A DNA stretch of 64,000 nucleotides from Chimonanthus salicifolius. Lineage: Eukaryota; Streptophyta; Magnoliopsida; Laurales; Calycanthaceae. Location: NCBI GenBank assembly GCA_013350335.1, contig CM023539.1, positions 32,226,631 through 32,290,630 of the forward strand, written 5' to 3'. This document shows, piece after piece, positions 22,955 through 35,019 of this stretch. The notes beneath the pieces are model-generated. The model worked only from the letters and a program-made list of their open reading frames with translations, made no database searches and was not told where the DNA came from. The position numbers were made by a program, and so were the translations under genes. How positions within the stretch are numbered: the first letter of the stretch is position 1; every line of letters begins with the position of its first letter.

Positions 22955-23432
22955 TTAAAAAAATTGGGAGTGTTCACATGAATCCCTTTTTCAAAATATT
23001 AATTTATCATTAATTAATAAATGTAATATCAAAATATATATAGCAATCATTATAAAAAAAAAAACGAAGTAAACCCTCCATGTCCTTGTTGTTGCAGCTG
23101 TGAGTGAATTCTAGATCCATGGAAATGCCATTAATCAACGCTATTAACGTAACATGCACACTTATTAACAGGCTGTTTTGGATCTGAATAAGATCCCACA
23201 CTTGAACACTGGGATTTGGGTTATATGACGTTCTATATCATATCCTGGCTTGAAGCCTACAGATTCAGGTCGGGAGCAACCCAGAATCTTCTTCATTGGC
23301 AAACCCTCATGGGATTAAGCTCAATCAGTTCTGATACGACGGCATTCTCAGGAATTAAAAAAATAGTAAAAAGAAATAAGAAACCCAAATTAAAGAAGGT
23401 AAGTGACAGAGAGACTTAGAACAGATTCCCAG
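22955..23432. other. Unit 2 start, no recognisable gene
   Basis: Equivalent of 1-477. The same open frame continues to a GTAAG donor-like site at 23399. It has Asp-to-Asn and Thr-to-Ala changes against unit 1, which does not suggest strong constraint. Confidence 0.4.
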
Positions 23433-23531
23433 ATTTTCCTTTCTTAGATGGATCAATTATTTCTTCAACAGGGTGAACCCATCCTCTTAGAACAGATTCC
23501 CAGATAGTTCCATCGATGGATACAAGAAAAG
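23433..23531 (-). mobile_element. Copia gag fragment, unit 2 (start and PBS deleted)
   Basis: Only the internal part of the gag fragment remains (minus-sense FLVSIDGTIW..GW). The gag N-terminus, PBS and LTR 3' end seen in unit 1 at 577-901 are missing. The deletion joins two AAAAG words (572-576 and 897-901 of unit 1), here single at 23527-23531, as expected for a short-repeat deletion. Confidence 0.65.
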
Positions 23532-24675
23532 AATAAAGGCACATAAAACAATCAACGTAAAATATAAGCAGTTAAATTCACTAAACAATTATCAGATCTA
23601 GAACCATAAGAGCATTGCACACCATTCACACATTGCACCAGCATTTATAGTGGTTCGGTTCAAAGAACCTACATCCACTAACAGAATCACCAAACTTAGG
23701 GTTATCCAAGACACACTAAAATTAGGGTGAAATACCCTAAAATTACAGTCCTAGAAAGAGGTTCGACCACAGAGATCTAGATCTCAACTCCTATTTTTTA
23801 TGGTGGTTCGACCCACAGAGGTCTAGTCTACCTTATAGATATATAGAAATAAAAAGAGGGAAGAACACTTCCCTTGAGCCTTTCAATGATCTCCTGTTGC
23901 GTTCTTCATATTGTTGGTTGCATGCTTCAGTAGATGATCTCCGTGTAATAGTGTGTGCAACTTTTGGGTATGACGCTACAATCTCCCATTAAACCCCTTT
24001 TTCATATTTTTACTAATTGAAAAACCATAGGGGTGATTCTTGAAAGCAAGGGAAGAATGATTCCCAGATCTAGGGTATCTGGGTTAAGGCTCTCTCTCAA
24101 GATTTCTCCTTAATCTCATTCTCGTGATTATTTGTCATTAGCCTTAATCTGTATTTATAAGCAAAAATAAAACGGCTAATCAACGGATAGAAATAACATT
24201 GTTTGATAGGTCGAGGAGCTGGATGGTGTAGTCTCGACATGTCGAGACATATACGGATGATGAGCTGTTTAAAATATACGAATGATGAGACATAAACAGT
24301 CTCAACACGTCGAGAATCTTTGATGTGTTGAAAATATGATTACCAAAAAAGGTTTCATTGACAAGTCAAACATTATTCGACTATCGAACTCGAGAGCACC
24401 CCAAAAAAAGACAAAAAAATCACGACTGGTCGAATAATTCAACAGGTCGATCCCAAGAGCCATCATAAAACCCAAACGGTTTTCGACAGTCGACTGTGTT
24501 CAACATGTCGATCCATCAGAAGGTCGGTTCGTCGACTAGTCGAACCTGGTAATCTACGACAGTATGCACCTAGGTTTTGGATATAGTCCAGGGGCTTTGG
24601 TTTTGGGCCTCAATCAATTTTAATACAACAATTATGAACCCAACCTAGGTGATTTACCTGTTATGTTGCCACACA
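23532..24675 (-). mobile_element. Copia-type LTR remnant, minus orientation, unit 2
   Basis: Same LTR as unit 1 726-1657 without its 3' end, but with about 390 bp (23815-24204) that unit 1 lacks, including ATCTCCCATTAAACCCC and GGTGATTCTTG. Ends GCCACACA at 24675. Confidence 0.6.
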
Positions 24676-25330
24676 TCAGAGAGAAAACTTTTAACAAGTC
24701 TTATGAACTTCATGAGCTGCATGCGATCTTCCAACTTGAACATCCAAGGCAAGGTCTTGAGAAGGGCACGGAATTGACAAGAGGAGACACGGATAAACCG
24801 GGGCTCTAACAGGACACTTCGGAAGCACATCTACATTTGCAAAGCTTCAAAGGCAAGTGCTTCTTGTTTTGATTTAATTTCTAAATCATCTTGTACAATG
24901 GATTAGATCCGAGGGATTGAACCACTCTAAAAAAATAGAGGGATAAGAACGTAGACCGGGGTAGGTTGAACCTTGCAAAATCTTAGGGATTGGGTGAAAT
25001 TCCTAGACAATTGTTTAGGTGGAATTCCTATTCTATTTGTGAGGGTGTAATTCTCCACTTAGTGAATTTGGGATAACCCAAGTTGGGTGAGTCTATCAAT
25101 GGACGTAGGAGAATTTACTCCGAACCACTTTAAATTGAGAGCATTGGCTCTTTGCTTGTTTGATTGCATTTTCATCTTGTACACTCTTGAACCACACACT
25201 TAATTAATTTGTTAATCCGCTGCATAAATTGTTAATTAGTCAAGCAAATTTTTAAAGACCAATAAATTTGGTGATTGACCTATTCACCCCCTCCTCTAGA
25301 GTCAATCTTGTTCTAACGTCGAGACTTTCA
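24676..25330 (+). mobile_element. Copia-type LTR fragment, plus orientation, unit 2
   Basis: Matches 1658-2312 of unit 1. It carries the CCGAACCAC and TTCACCCCCTCCTC motifs and ends GAGACTTTCA. Confidence 0.5.
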
Positions 25331-25826
25331 ATACATTTATTGCAAATCATATGTTTGAAAAAGAGTAATGAAGATCAAAAAATCATATCCAAAGCCTATG
25401 AATATCGAAGCAACTAATTGAAAATGAAGTCATGTGACATGAAGCATACAAGAATATTGAAGACATTTGAAGATCAAGTCCAACTCAATTTTGGGTAGGA
25501 TTAAGCTTTGAGTGTTTAGGACTCTAATTGTAAAGTTACTCAAAGATGAACACCTTGGCTCAAATTTGATTTAAGATGGACCCTAGGAACTTGTTACCAC
25601 CTTGACCACATAACATTAGGTTCCTAGTTATTGGCTTCAGTCCCAAGGGCACATTGAATACATAAAAGGACAGATTGAGACTTAAGAGACTGAAAAATAT
25701 ATGTTTCACTGGCCAAACCATCGATTGTTATAACTTCTTACCGTCGACTATGAGTATCACTGTGAAATACAGTTAGTCTCAGATTGAATACCATTGACTG
25801 TTGTATGGGAAACCATCGTCTGTCTA
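25331..25826 (+). mobile_element. Left part of split Copia-type LTR, unit 2
   Basis: Matches 2313-2808 and ends with the left GTCTA target-site duplication (25822-25826). Confidence 0.45.
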
Positions 25827-28800
25827 TGTGATGACTTGACCCGAAATAGCGGGTCAATCGAATCGAGTGAAACTAAAATAGCAAATGGGTTCCTTGATTT
25901 TGTTGTGTGAAATTATATGTTATTTTTTCTTTTATTTTTATTGTTTAAAATAAAATAAATGAACACACAAAAATCTAGAATTTTATTAATTTAGGTTCCC
26001 TAATGCACACACATTTTCCCTCAATTAGAATTTTCAAATTTGTCCCCTTCAAGTTGAAATTAAGTGACCGGAAAATAAATTATCAAATTAGATTTTAAAT
26101 TTGCAAAGTTAAGGATTCCAATTGGAATTGTATAATTAAAAATCCAAAATTTATAAATTAATAAGATTTATTTAGCTAAGATGTTAATTAAATTCAAATG
26201 ATAAATTAAAATTTGATTTTTTTTTTGGTAAATAAATAATTAAACTACTGGATCAATAATTAAGTTTAAATTTTAATGAACTTGAATATAATCAATAATC
26301 AAGGAATTAATCAAATATAAACACCCAAACCCGGGTGGGCCCCTTTGGAAACCCACACCCTTTAGTTTCCCCATTTTTCCCTTAACCCTCGATAGAAACA
26401 TAACTATACCACCGTGTCTATCAGGTTCTTCCCCAAATGGGATTCTTTCCCTTCCTTCTCTACCCGAAATTCCTAATTTTCGATTCATTTCCCTTCTTTA
26501 CCTCTCCAAAACGGAAACAAATCCTAGCTCTACATGGTGCACCTTCCGTTTTTAACTCGTCAAATATGACTCCTACTCAGAAGAAACCAGCCGACTCTAT
26601 TTCCTTTAAATTCATGCGATGGCAGTCAATTTCTTCTCCCAAAACTCGATCTCCATCTAGTGGTATCTCCATCAGATTTCTATCTTGTTGTTGCTGCCCC
26701 AACCTACGCCAGTCGACATTGTGATACCAGCTAGCGCTGTGGTTTCCGGCACACCACCACCATTCGCATCCATATTGCAGTTGAGACAAGGACCCAACCA
26801 GATCTTCCAGGTATGCCTCTGTCTCGCCTTTCTTCCTCTTTCTCTTCTCTTCCATGTGTCTACCCTCCCTATCTCGCCAGTTATGGCTGTCCCTCAACCG
26901 TGAGCAATCAATCTTGCAGCCTTCTTCAACTAATATTTTCCTTAATCTTGACTTGTTGGAGTTTGGAGTACCTTTACAAATAAATATAATAATTATAATG
27001 ATATGTAGAATGTATTTTAGACTCTCTATTTTAATTCTTTATTTAAAATAATGCATATCTTCACTAACCCAAAGCTCATGTACAAATTTTAGATCTCATT
27101 ACTCCTTGTTGTCCCTTATTCCCTCTTCCATCGTTTTACATTTTCTAACTTTTATTTATTTGTTGCTTGTAGTATCAAATTATTTTGAAATAAAATAAAA
27201 TAAAGAAAGAAATCAAAACAAAACTTATATTTTGGCCTCTTCTTTCAGCCGACCCCTTTTTGCTGTGTTCACTTATCTTAGTGATTTTATGTTAGTCCAC
27301 TTTATTAAATTGGGTTTTGGTCCTTGATTTTTATTTGTTTAAAATAACTTAATGTTTTAAGATTTAAATATAGTTATCTATTTATTTATTTTATTACTTG
27401 AACACCAATTTTAATGGTATAAAATAATAATAACAATAATATACATGTTTAGACCTTTTACTTATGTATCTGAGTTTTCAAAGTATATATGGGTTATATT
27501 TTTAATTTAATGATTTAAATTTTTATGATTCCCTAAGTTCCCTTTCGGTACCTCTTTTAACAACTAGATTTAAAATTACTTTTTATTTGGCTGTCAATGG
27601 GTAGTTGAAGGCTGGAAAGGCAGCCAAGCATGATGTCACTAATGTTTGTGGGCTAATGTTATCTGCCAGTTTCAAGTGCATGGTCAAGTAACAAGAAAAG
27701 ATAGCCAATGAAATATTGTTAAGGCATTGGAAATTACTTTTACTATGCACTTGGGATGTTCCCATAATTGCATTTAATTTTGAATTTTTGGTGGACCCAA
27801 TGATTATTCATCTAGTTGTTCTTTGGGGGCACAGAAATTAGGAACCACGTAGAAACTGGATATTGCTTGTCTGAACTTTCAACCTGAAATTATAAATTGT
27901 CAATGGTTAATTTATTATTCCATAGTTTGGATTCAACTTGTATCAAAGTACTTTTCCCCTTTGATTTCATTTAAAAGTATAAAAATTTTAAGATGTTTTT
28001 ATTTAGCATATGTATTAACCGAGCCACCCTTCTCAGTCAGTACATGTAAATGGTTTTATATTATATTGTTTCCTTTATGCTTTGGCTTATTTAAACTTAG
28101 ATTTATTTAATACTCATTTTACTCTTTAACGATATTTATATATGTATGGGTTATCCCTTATATTTTTGTTATATCTTTAGTATCATAAAAGTGTTCAATG
28201 ACCCAAACTTTATCCATCTAATTTCTTTACAAAGCATTGAGAACTTTTGTTCTATTGATTTAATTGATTTCAGTCTTTACTTGCTTAAAAATAGAGATTT
28301 TGCAAACTTCATCTATTTTAAGTTGTTTTATCTTGGGCAATTAAATTATTCAAGGTACATTATGACTTACAATTCACTTTCATTGTCTTATTTATACCGA
28401 ATTGGATGTAGGCATGGTTAAACCATGCAGTGTGTGGACTCAGCCTTCACTCATCTCCTTGAACCTTAAGGATGACCGTAGATTATAGTTGGGACAGCAA
28501 CATACCTCACATTTATTTAATATGGACTATTAGAGGGACTCAATCATGTGTTAATGGTACTTGGAACCTTTAAATAAATGTGCAACACTTCCCGGGCGTC
28601 CTATTGATTGATTTCAAGTAGGAATGCGCTTTGATTCATCACCTACACTTCACGAACTTTTTAGGTGAGGGAAAACAATACACTATACCTTGGTTGTATA
28701 TGATATTCTCGATTTTTGGTTTATGTGATTGAGCAATGAAAAATATTGCATGATGTATTGTATTTTGGGAATATGATATTGGACCTATGAAATCGAATGG

Positions 28801-30223
28801 GTATTTATTGGAATAGTGGTTGTAATCCGGTTCTTACTCACAGTAGTATAAGGGAATAGGCTAAATGTTCTAATGGCGGTGAGGGGACTCAGTCTGCCCG
28901 GATAGTTGAAAATTAGCCACTAGCCTTGTTGAGAGGTCTAATAATTATGTTCGAATTAGATGGATATTTTATATACTGTTGTAGAGTTATTTGTGTTGCT
29001 ATTGAGATGAATTCATGATACTGTGTTGTCATAATCATAATTTATTATTATGCAAGTGTAAGATTATTGATGTTGGAATATGATGCTTTGGGACATGTAT
29101 ATGGTGTTTATGTCAATTTGAGATCATATGACTGTTAGAGTATAATGTTTAAATTTATGGCATGATACATAACATGTGGTATGATGATAGAGATAATGCA
29201 TGGTATGATGGCATCTTCATATTCATGGGATGGGTATGGAGGTGTGAGCCGTGATCTTTCATGTAGACCACGACGGTGGTAGTGTATGACCTCGCTTTTA
29301 ATGAGTAGTACCACGCATGTGGTAAGTTTGGATTATTAAGCCATGAAAGGTCACGTAGACTGTTATTTGGTGATGGTGTTAGCCTCGCTTCGGCAGGTTG
29401 GCCACTTCATGTGGTGTTGTGTTAGCCTCGCTTCGGTGGGTAGACCACTTCATGTGGTGTTCTGTTAGCCTCGCTTTTGCGGGTAGGCCACTTCATGTGG
29501 TTTTGTGTTAGCCTCGCTTCGGCAGGTAGATCACCAAACACAATAGTTGTTGTTGTGGATGAATGAGGCATTGGGCATTGTGCATTGTGCATTACATAGC
29601 ATAAAGTATGGACATTAAATGCATATCTAATTACTTATGGTTTTAATATTTCTTTATTTGTATTAAATTGAGTATAGCGGAGATATCACATTTTGGATAT
29701 GTGCTATTGTATTCCTTCACTGGGCTTGGAGCTCACACCCTTATATTGCAGGTAACCCTCTGGATTTAGGATTGGAGGACGACGTTGAAAACTAGAAGTT
29801 ACTATGGATGAATATTTAAATTCCTAGTTAGGTGTTGAATTATGTTGATTGAGTTAATCATTGGATGCTTTTTATTCTTTGAGACTTGATTATTTGATTC
29901 AAATAATTTGAGAAATTTGAGATTTATTAGTTGGTTTTATTTTATGGAATGGGATATGAGTAGTGAGATTAGATTTGATGTTGATAATAGATTGTCGATG
30001 ACATTATGATGTATGCGATGTGTAAATTTTGAGCTTGAAAGATTTGATGGCTTCGTTATTTCATTCATAATCTTTAAAAAATATATATGTACTTATTTTC
30101 CCCCAGCCACAAATCTGTGATTTAAGGTCCGTTAGATGGGTGACGCGATGGGTGATGCCCGTTCAGCCTGCAGTTAAGCGGGTCACGACCCGTTTAGGCT
30201 GTAGAAAGGGACGGGGCGTTACA
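25827..30223 (+). mobile_element. Solo-LTR-like element A, unit 2 (4.4 kb)
   Basis: TGTGATGACTTG start and GGGGCGTTACA end, flanked by GTCTA on both sides (25822-25826, 30224-30228). It keeps the 108-bp segment (about 26976-27083) lost in unit 1. That segment lies between two TACAAAT words, again pointing to a short-repeat deletion in unit 1. No retrotransposon protein domain is visible. Confidence 0.65.
29378..29549 (+). repeat. 43-bp minisatellite, 4 copies, unit 2
   Basis: Same four-copy array as at 6252-6423, with point differences. Confidence 0.85.
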
Positions 30224-31125
30224 GTCTAAATGTTGTAACAAATGTTTGGTCTTTGATAAGTTAGCGTCGACTCTTGAGTTGGTAACCGTTGACTAATTGA
30301 ATTGATTGTAAATCATTTTTAGTCTTTGACAGACAATTGTCAATTGATAAGCCGGTAACTGTCAACTGTCTGAAACAAATGTAAAACAGAGGTTGTCTCT
30401 GATATCCATCCGTCGACAGTTTCCAATCGTGACTACTTATACAACTTGTCCAAACAGTCAACTGCTTATCTAGATTGTCAACTATATGGTGGCAACAGTC
30501 AATTTTTAATGCATTAAATGCTCATTCAAACGGTCATCTTTTTTATTTAATGCATGGCAATGGTAATAAATTTGAAATTTATATATATACTTGTTATTAT
30601 GAAGTCTAAACACTCTCCACCAACTGAGATACAGAGATAAATCAATTTGTCTATCATTCAAGTTCAAAATCATACACTTGCAAATCATTTATTGAGCCAT
30701 TTTTGTTCAAATCCTTGAGTAACTCTTATGAATCATATTGAGAGAGTTATTCCTGAGCTTCAACTTGTAATCTATTGATTATATCTGAGATAAAAGGTTG
30801 TAAAGGGTTGGACCGACCCTAGTGAAGATAGAAGAAAGGATTCTACTTTAAGTTAAAAGAGAGGTGTAATGAAGGAGCTGTAAAAGGTTTCTTCGCCACC
30901 TATAAGGAGAAGCAATAGTGGATTTAATCCTCAAGCAATGTCTTGAGGCGATGACGTAGGCAGGAAAGTCAAATCTCATAAAAATTCAAGTTCAATCTCT
31001 CAATCTCTTCTCATCTCCTCTTTTTATTTGTGCTTTAACTTATTCTTATTTACATGTCACTTTTCTAATTTGTGTAATTGGAGAAATGCCTAAAAGTTTA
31101 ATTACTGGATTCACCCCTTTCTTGA
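30224..31125 (+). mobile_element. Right part of split Copia-type LTR, unit 2
   Basis: Matches 7094-8020, starting with the right GTCTA duplication. It carries CACCTATAAGGAGAAGCAA and GTCTTGAGGCGATGAC. Confidence 0.5.
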
Positions 31126-32143
31126 ATAAATTTCTGGGCAGCACCCTACTTTCTCTCACCAATTGCTGAAATACATTAAACTATGTACTGCAGATAGTTT
31201 TTATTGTAATTAAAAAATTATGTGGAATCACATATATTCCGTTATAAAAATATTGTGCGATGTAATTTAAACATGGTGAAAGTTTTGTAAAAATCGAGTT
31301 ACATTAAGAGAAGTGGTCTTGATATTTCAATTGCATCATATTTATATATACTCTATCTCAAATATTTTGTATTTCTAATTTTTATTAATGGATTTTTAAT
31401 CTATTATTTGTAATTTTGTCATTTTTATACATTCAATTGCTAACTGTTATTAATCCTATCAAGTATGAGACATGTTTTTATTGTGATTAGATCAAATGCT
31501 AAGAATGTTGTATTTATTCATGTACTAAATTTGATATAATTTTAGAATTCCTTTATACAATATTAAGATATTACGTGAATTATTTAAAATAATAGGATAT
31601 CATATTTTAACTATCGGTCCGAAATGTCAAATTAAAAAAGATACCAAGTCTTTTATATGACATTTAATGTATTCTTTTATAACTGTCATTGGATTTTTTT
31701 TTTTTTTAACTAATCTGAAGTTAAAAACGTACTTTTAATTTTAATTGCATTGCATCTGTATACCTTATTAATTATTTTGTATTTTTAATTTACGTGAATG
31801 AATTTTTAATCTAATATTTATATCTTTATCATGTTTTATACACTTAATTGCCAATAGATCATTATACTCACGTAAATACCATAACTAATTTTATATATAT
31901 ATAGAAACAAGAATAAGTACAAAATATGATATAGTTTCCATTGTAAATATATCAAATGACAAGAAACCTTGCACTTATTCATATACTAAATTCAATATAA
32001 ATTGAGATTTCTTTTATAAAATATAAACATATTCAAAAATTTAAATTTAAAATTATTCGATATCATATTTTAACTCATTATTATCATTATTTAACTCATT
32101 TATCCTTTCTAATCTAAAGTTGACTCTTATATTTGAATTTAAC
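31126..32143. repeat. AT-rich block, unit 2
   Basis: Same diverged internal duplication as 8021-9040. The 29-bp tandem repeat is down to one copy and the TA run is short (about 31892-31902). No gene is seen. Confidence 0.55.
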
Positions 32144-34176
32144 TGTCACGCCCTGACCCGAGAAGCATGCCCAGAACGTGACTATTTTTATTTTTTTTTA
32201 ACAAATCCAATTATCAAAAATCCATGGGCCTCTCATGCGGTTCCCTAAGCCCATAGAAACGTTCGCACACGCTTGTGTGGACAATACTCGCGACCTAAAA
32301 CATCAAGTCCCCAAAGGGGCACATTGAAAAGATATCTCACATAAATTCTCCTGTATTAGTCGACTAATGGTAATCTGCTCAAACTGTCGACAATTTCCAC
32401 GTACCCGTCAACTGGCACTCTAAAAATCCAAAATACACACCATAATACGATCAATTATACAACATATTATCATATTACACATATATGACTTATACATAAA
32501 GTCTCTATACCACAAGTGAAATAATCACCTAAAATTTACATAATTTTTATATGAAACTAAACAAGAATAAATCCTACCATCGAACAACACTGGATTCCAA
32601 CTCCTAAGCATCGCAGAGGGATTCTCCTTTCCCACATCCAGTACACGACCTGCATTGTAAGGGACGTGAGCTCCAGCCCAGTGAAGAGAACTCAAATTAA
32701 CAAGTCCCTTCAAATTTTCAGAATATCAAATTTACAATACAACCTATGAGGAAAACACTTTGAACACCATGGCCTACCTTTAGACTTTTAATGGGTCCCA
32801 CTTGGTCTTTCCCATCTTAAAAATACTATGGGTTCTATTTTCAATCTAAAATCTAATAGGTTTTAACAATAACCATTATACATGTTAAGTTGAATCTCCT
32901 CACCTTGTCCAACTTGCAAATATCACCAAGATCTGTAAAGCATAATAATTCCATAAATTTTGTTTCAAATTGAAATATTTAAAACAACTCAAAAACTAAT
33001 TTAGGAGAGGTTTTTTAAGATTTAAAAGAAAAAATCATTTCCCCTAAGAATTTTGAGACCAAATTTGAAGCAAAAAACTACTCTATTTTACAAAAATAAC
33101 AGTCCTAGAATTCTTAAAATTTTAAGTAGATAAATTTTCATACCTTAATCGTCGAAATCGGTGGAGAAATGAGGGAGTTTGAAAAACCCGAAATCCAAAC
33201 ACGAAAAACCTTCGGTCACAGCTCAAACGCAGGAGAGCAGAAAGAAGAAGAAAAGAAAGGGAAAGGCAAAGGAAAAAAAAAGAAAGGAAAAGGACGATGG
33301 AGAGAGAGAGAGATTGCTTTTGAGTGTTTTTTATTCTTCCTCCACTTCTCATCTCTTCTTAAGTCGATGGAAGCCTAATGCTACCCACCCTAGTTGTGGT
33401 GAATAATCACCAAAGTTTTGATTTTTTTTTCTTCTAAAATTCAAATGTTTATCCATTTGACAAATAAAACTCAAAACCATGTAACTTATATAGTTTTAGA
33501 AAAATGAATTTAAAACCATATAATTTCTACGGTTTAGAAAATAATTTAAAACTTCTTTAATTTTTTTTTCCAAAATTAAAATACCTTTTTAAAATACACC
33601 CAAATTAAATGATGTAATTTAAAACCACTTAAATACCAAATTTCAAAATTAAAATAACACTTAAAAAAAATCTAGCTTTTGATTCCGGTTAAATAAATTG
33701 AGTGATAAAACACTTCTAAAATTTTTGGGATAATTTGACACTCTTAAAACATTTAAAACTTTCATTTTGTAAAAATAGAGATACACCTGATATCTATAAA
33801 ATCACACTTGTGTAAATCGAAAGGATTGAGATAAAATTCTTTAAACTCAAAATTTCACACTAAATAAATTTGTAAGATTTGAGAATTGGAAAACCTCAAA
33901 TCATTTATTTTCCAAACACAGATTATTTTAAGGGTCTCAGATGGAGAAAGTTCAGATAATTTCAACTCTGCCACTGCCCTTAACGAGTTGGATCCACTCA
34001 CTTCCAAACTCGAATCTAGTCAAACTTTGACTCTAAACAAGGCCCATTTGTTAATTACCCCGATTAAGCACAATTAATTGTAAAAAAAATACATAATTAA
34101 ATACTAATTTGGGTCAAGGTATTAGATTAACAAATTATTTTCATGAACTTACTAACTACTCTGTGTGACGTCTGCG
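32144..34176 (-). mobile_element. Element B, unit 2, with 700-bp internal deletion
   Basis: Begins TGTCACGCCCTGACCCGAG. The sequence equal to 9679-10378 of unit 1, including the ATCCCACTCAACCC array, is missing at 32782/32783, where a TA dinucleotide is shared by both edges. The right border is as uncertain as in unit 1. Confidence 0.5.
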
Positions 34177-34559
34177 TATCACATTTAACTATCAATTCAT
34201 AATGTCAAATTAAATATTATATGTGGAATAATTTTTAAAAAGTATCGTATTTTTTATGTGTGGGTGCGGGACGTCATCTGAAGTGAGGGTTTTAGGAGAA
34301 CTAATCTATCCGAAGAGAACTAATCTAACCTCAGGAGTTTAAAGAGATTTCCCCCTTCCCTACTCAAAAAAAAATATCATGTTTTCTAAACGACAATTAA
34401 TGTAGTTTTTAGTGTTATTTGGTTTTTTGTAATTTATTTAAATAAAAAGGTAATTTTAATGTTTAAATATAATATTAAAAAATGATGATTTCCCAGTTAA
34501 AAACCAAAATTAATTTTTAATTATTTGGTACTTTTGGAATGGCCCACCGAGTAGAAGAG
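34177..34559. other. AT-rich upstream region of RING gene copy 2
   Basis: Equivalent of 11768-12150. No gene is seen. Confidence 0.4.
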
Positions 34560-35019
34560 CGCGTATTAGAATTTTGAAACTTGAAGTGGACACGTGGAAC
34601 CACATGGGTATTGACGAATGATATTCTCCTCAATTACGGAGAACGTTTAGTTTTAGTTACACGTTCCTTAAATTGGGCAAAACGGCTCCTTCCTCGCAAC
34701 ACAATCTCTCAGAAACATCTAAAGCTCTCCCAATCGCTCTCTCTTTTTCTGACTCTACGAGAAAGATACAAAGCTCTCTCTATCTATCTGTGCAAAAGAT
34801 CTAAAAACTCTCTGGCTTTCCATCGTCCTTGCTCTCTGCGAGGATTATAGCAATCTTTATACAAAATCTATCTGCATTTCTCTTTCATTTTCTTGAAAGT
34901 TGGTTTCGGATTCGTTTCCCAAAAATCGAGGGGGAAGGGAAAACTACTCTTTTTTCTTTATTTTTTCCTCGATTATTTTCTGATCTGGGTTTCATTTGAT
35001 CTTTATTTAGGTCTTGAAG
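34560..35019 (+). promoter_or_regulatory. Promoter and 5' leader of RING gene copy 2, with G-box
   Basis: Carries a perfect CACGTG G-box (34591-34596) in the context ACACGTGGAAC, also an ABRE-type core, which bZIP and bHLH factors bind in plants. A second ACGT core (ACACGTTCC) begins at about 34659. The codon that is ATG in unit 1 is ACG here (34643-34645), so that upstream frame is not opened. The CTCTC-rich leader follows. Confidence 0.55.
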
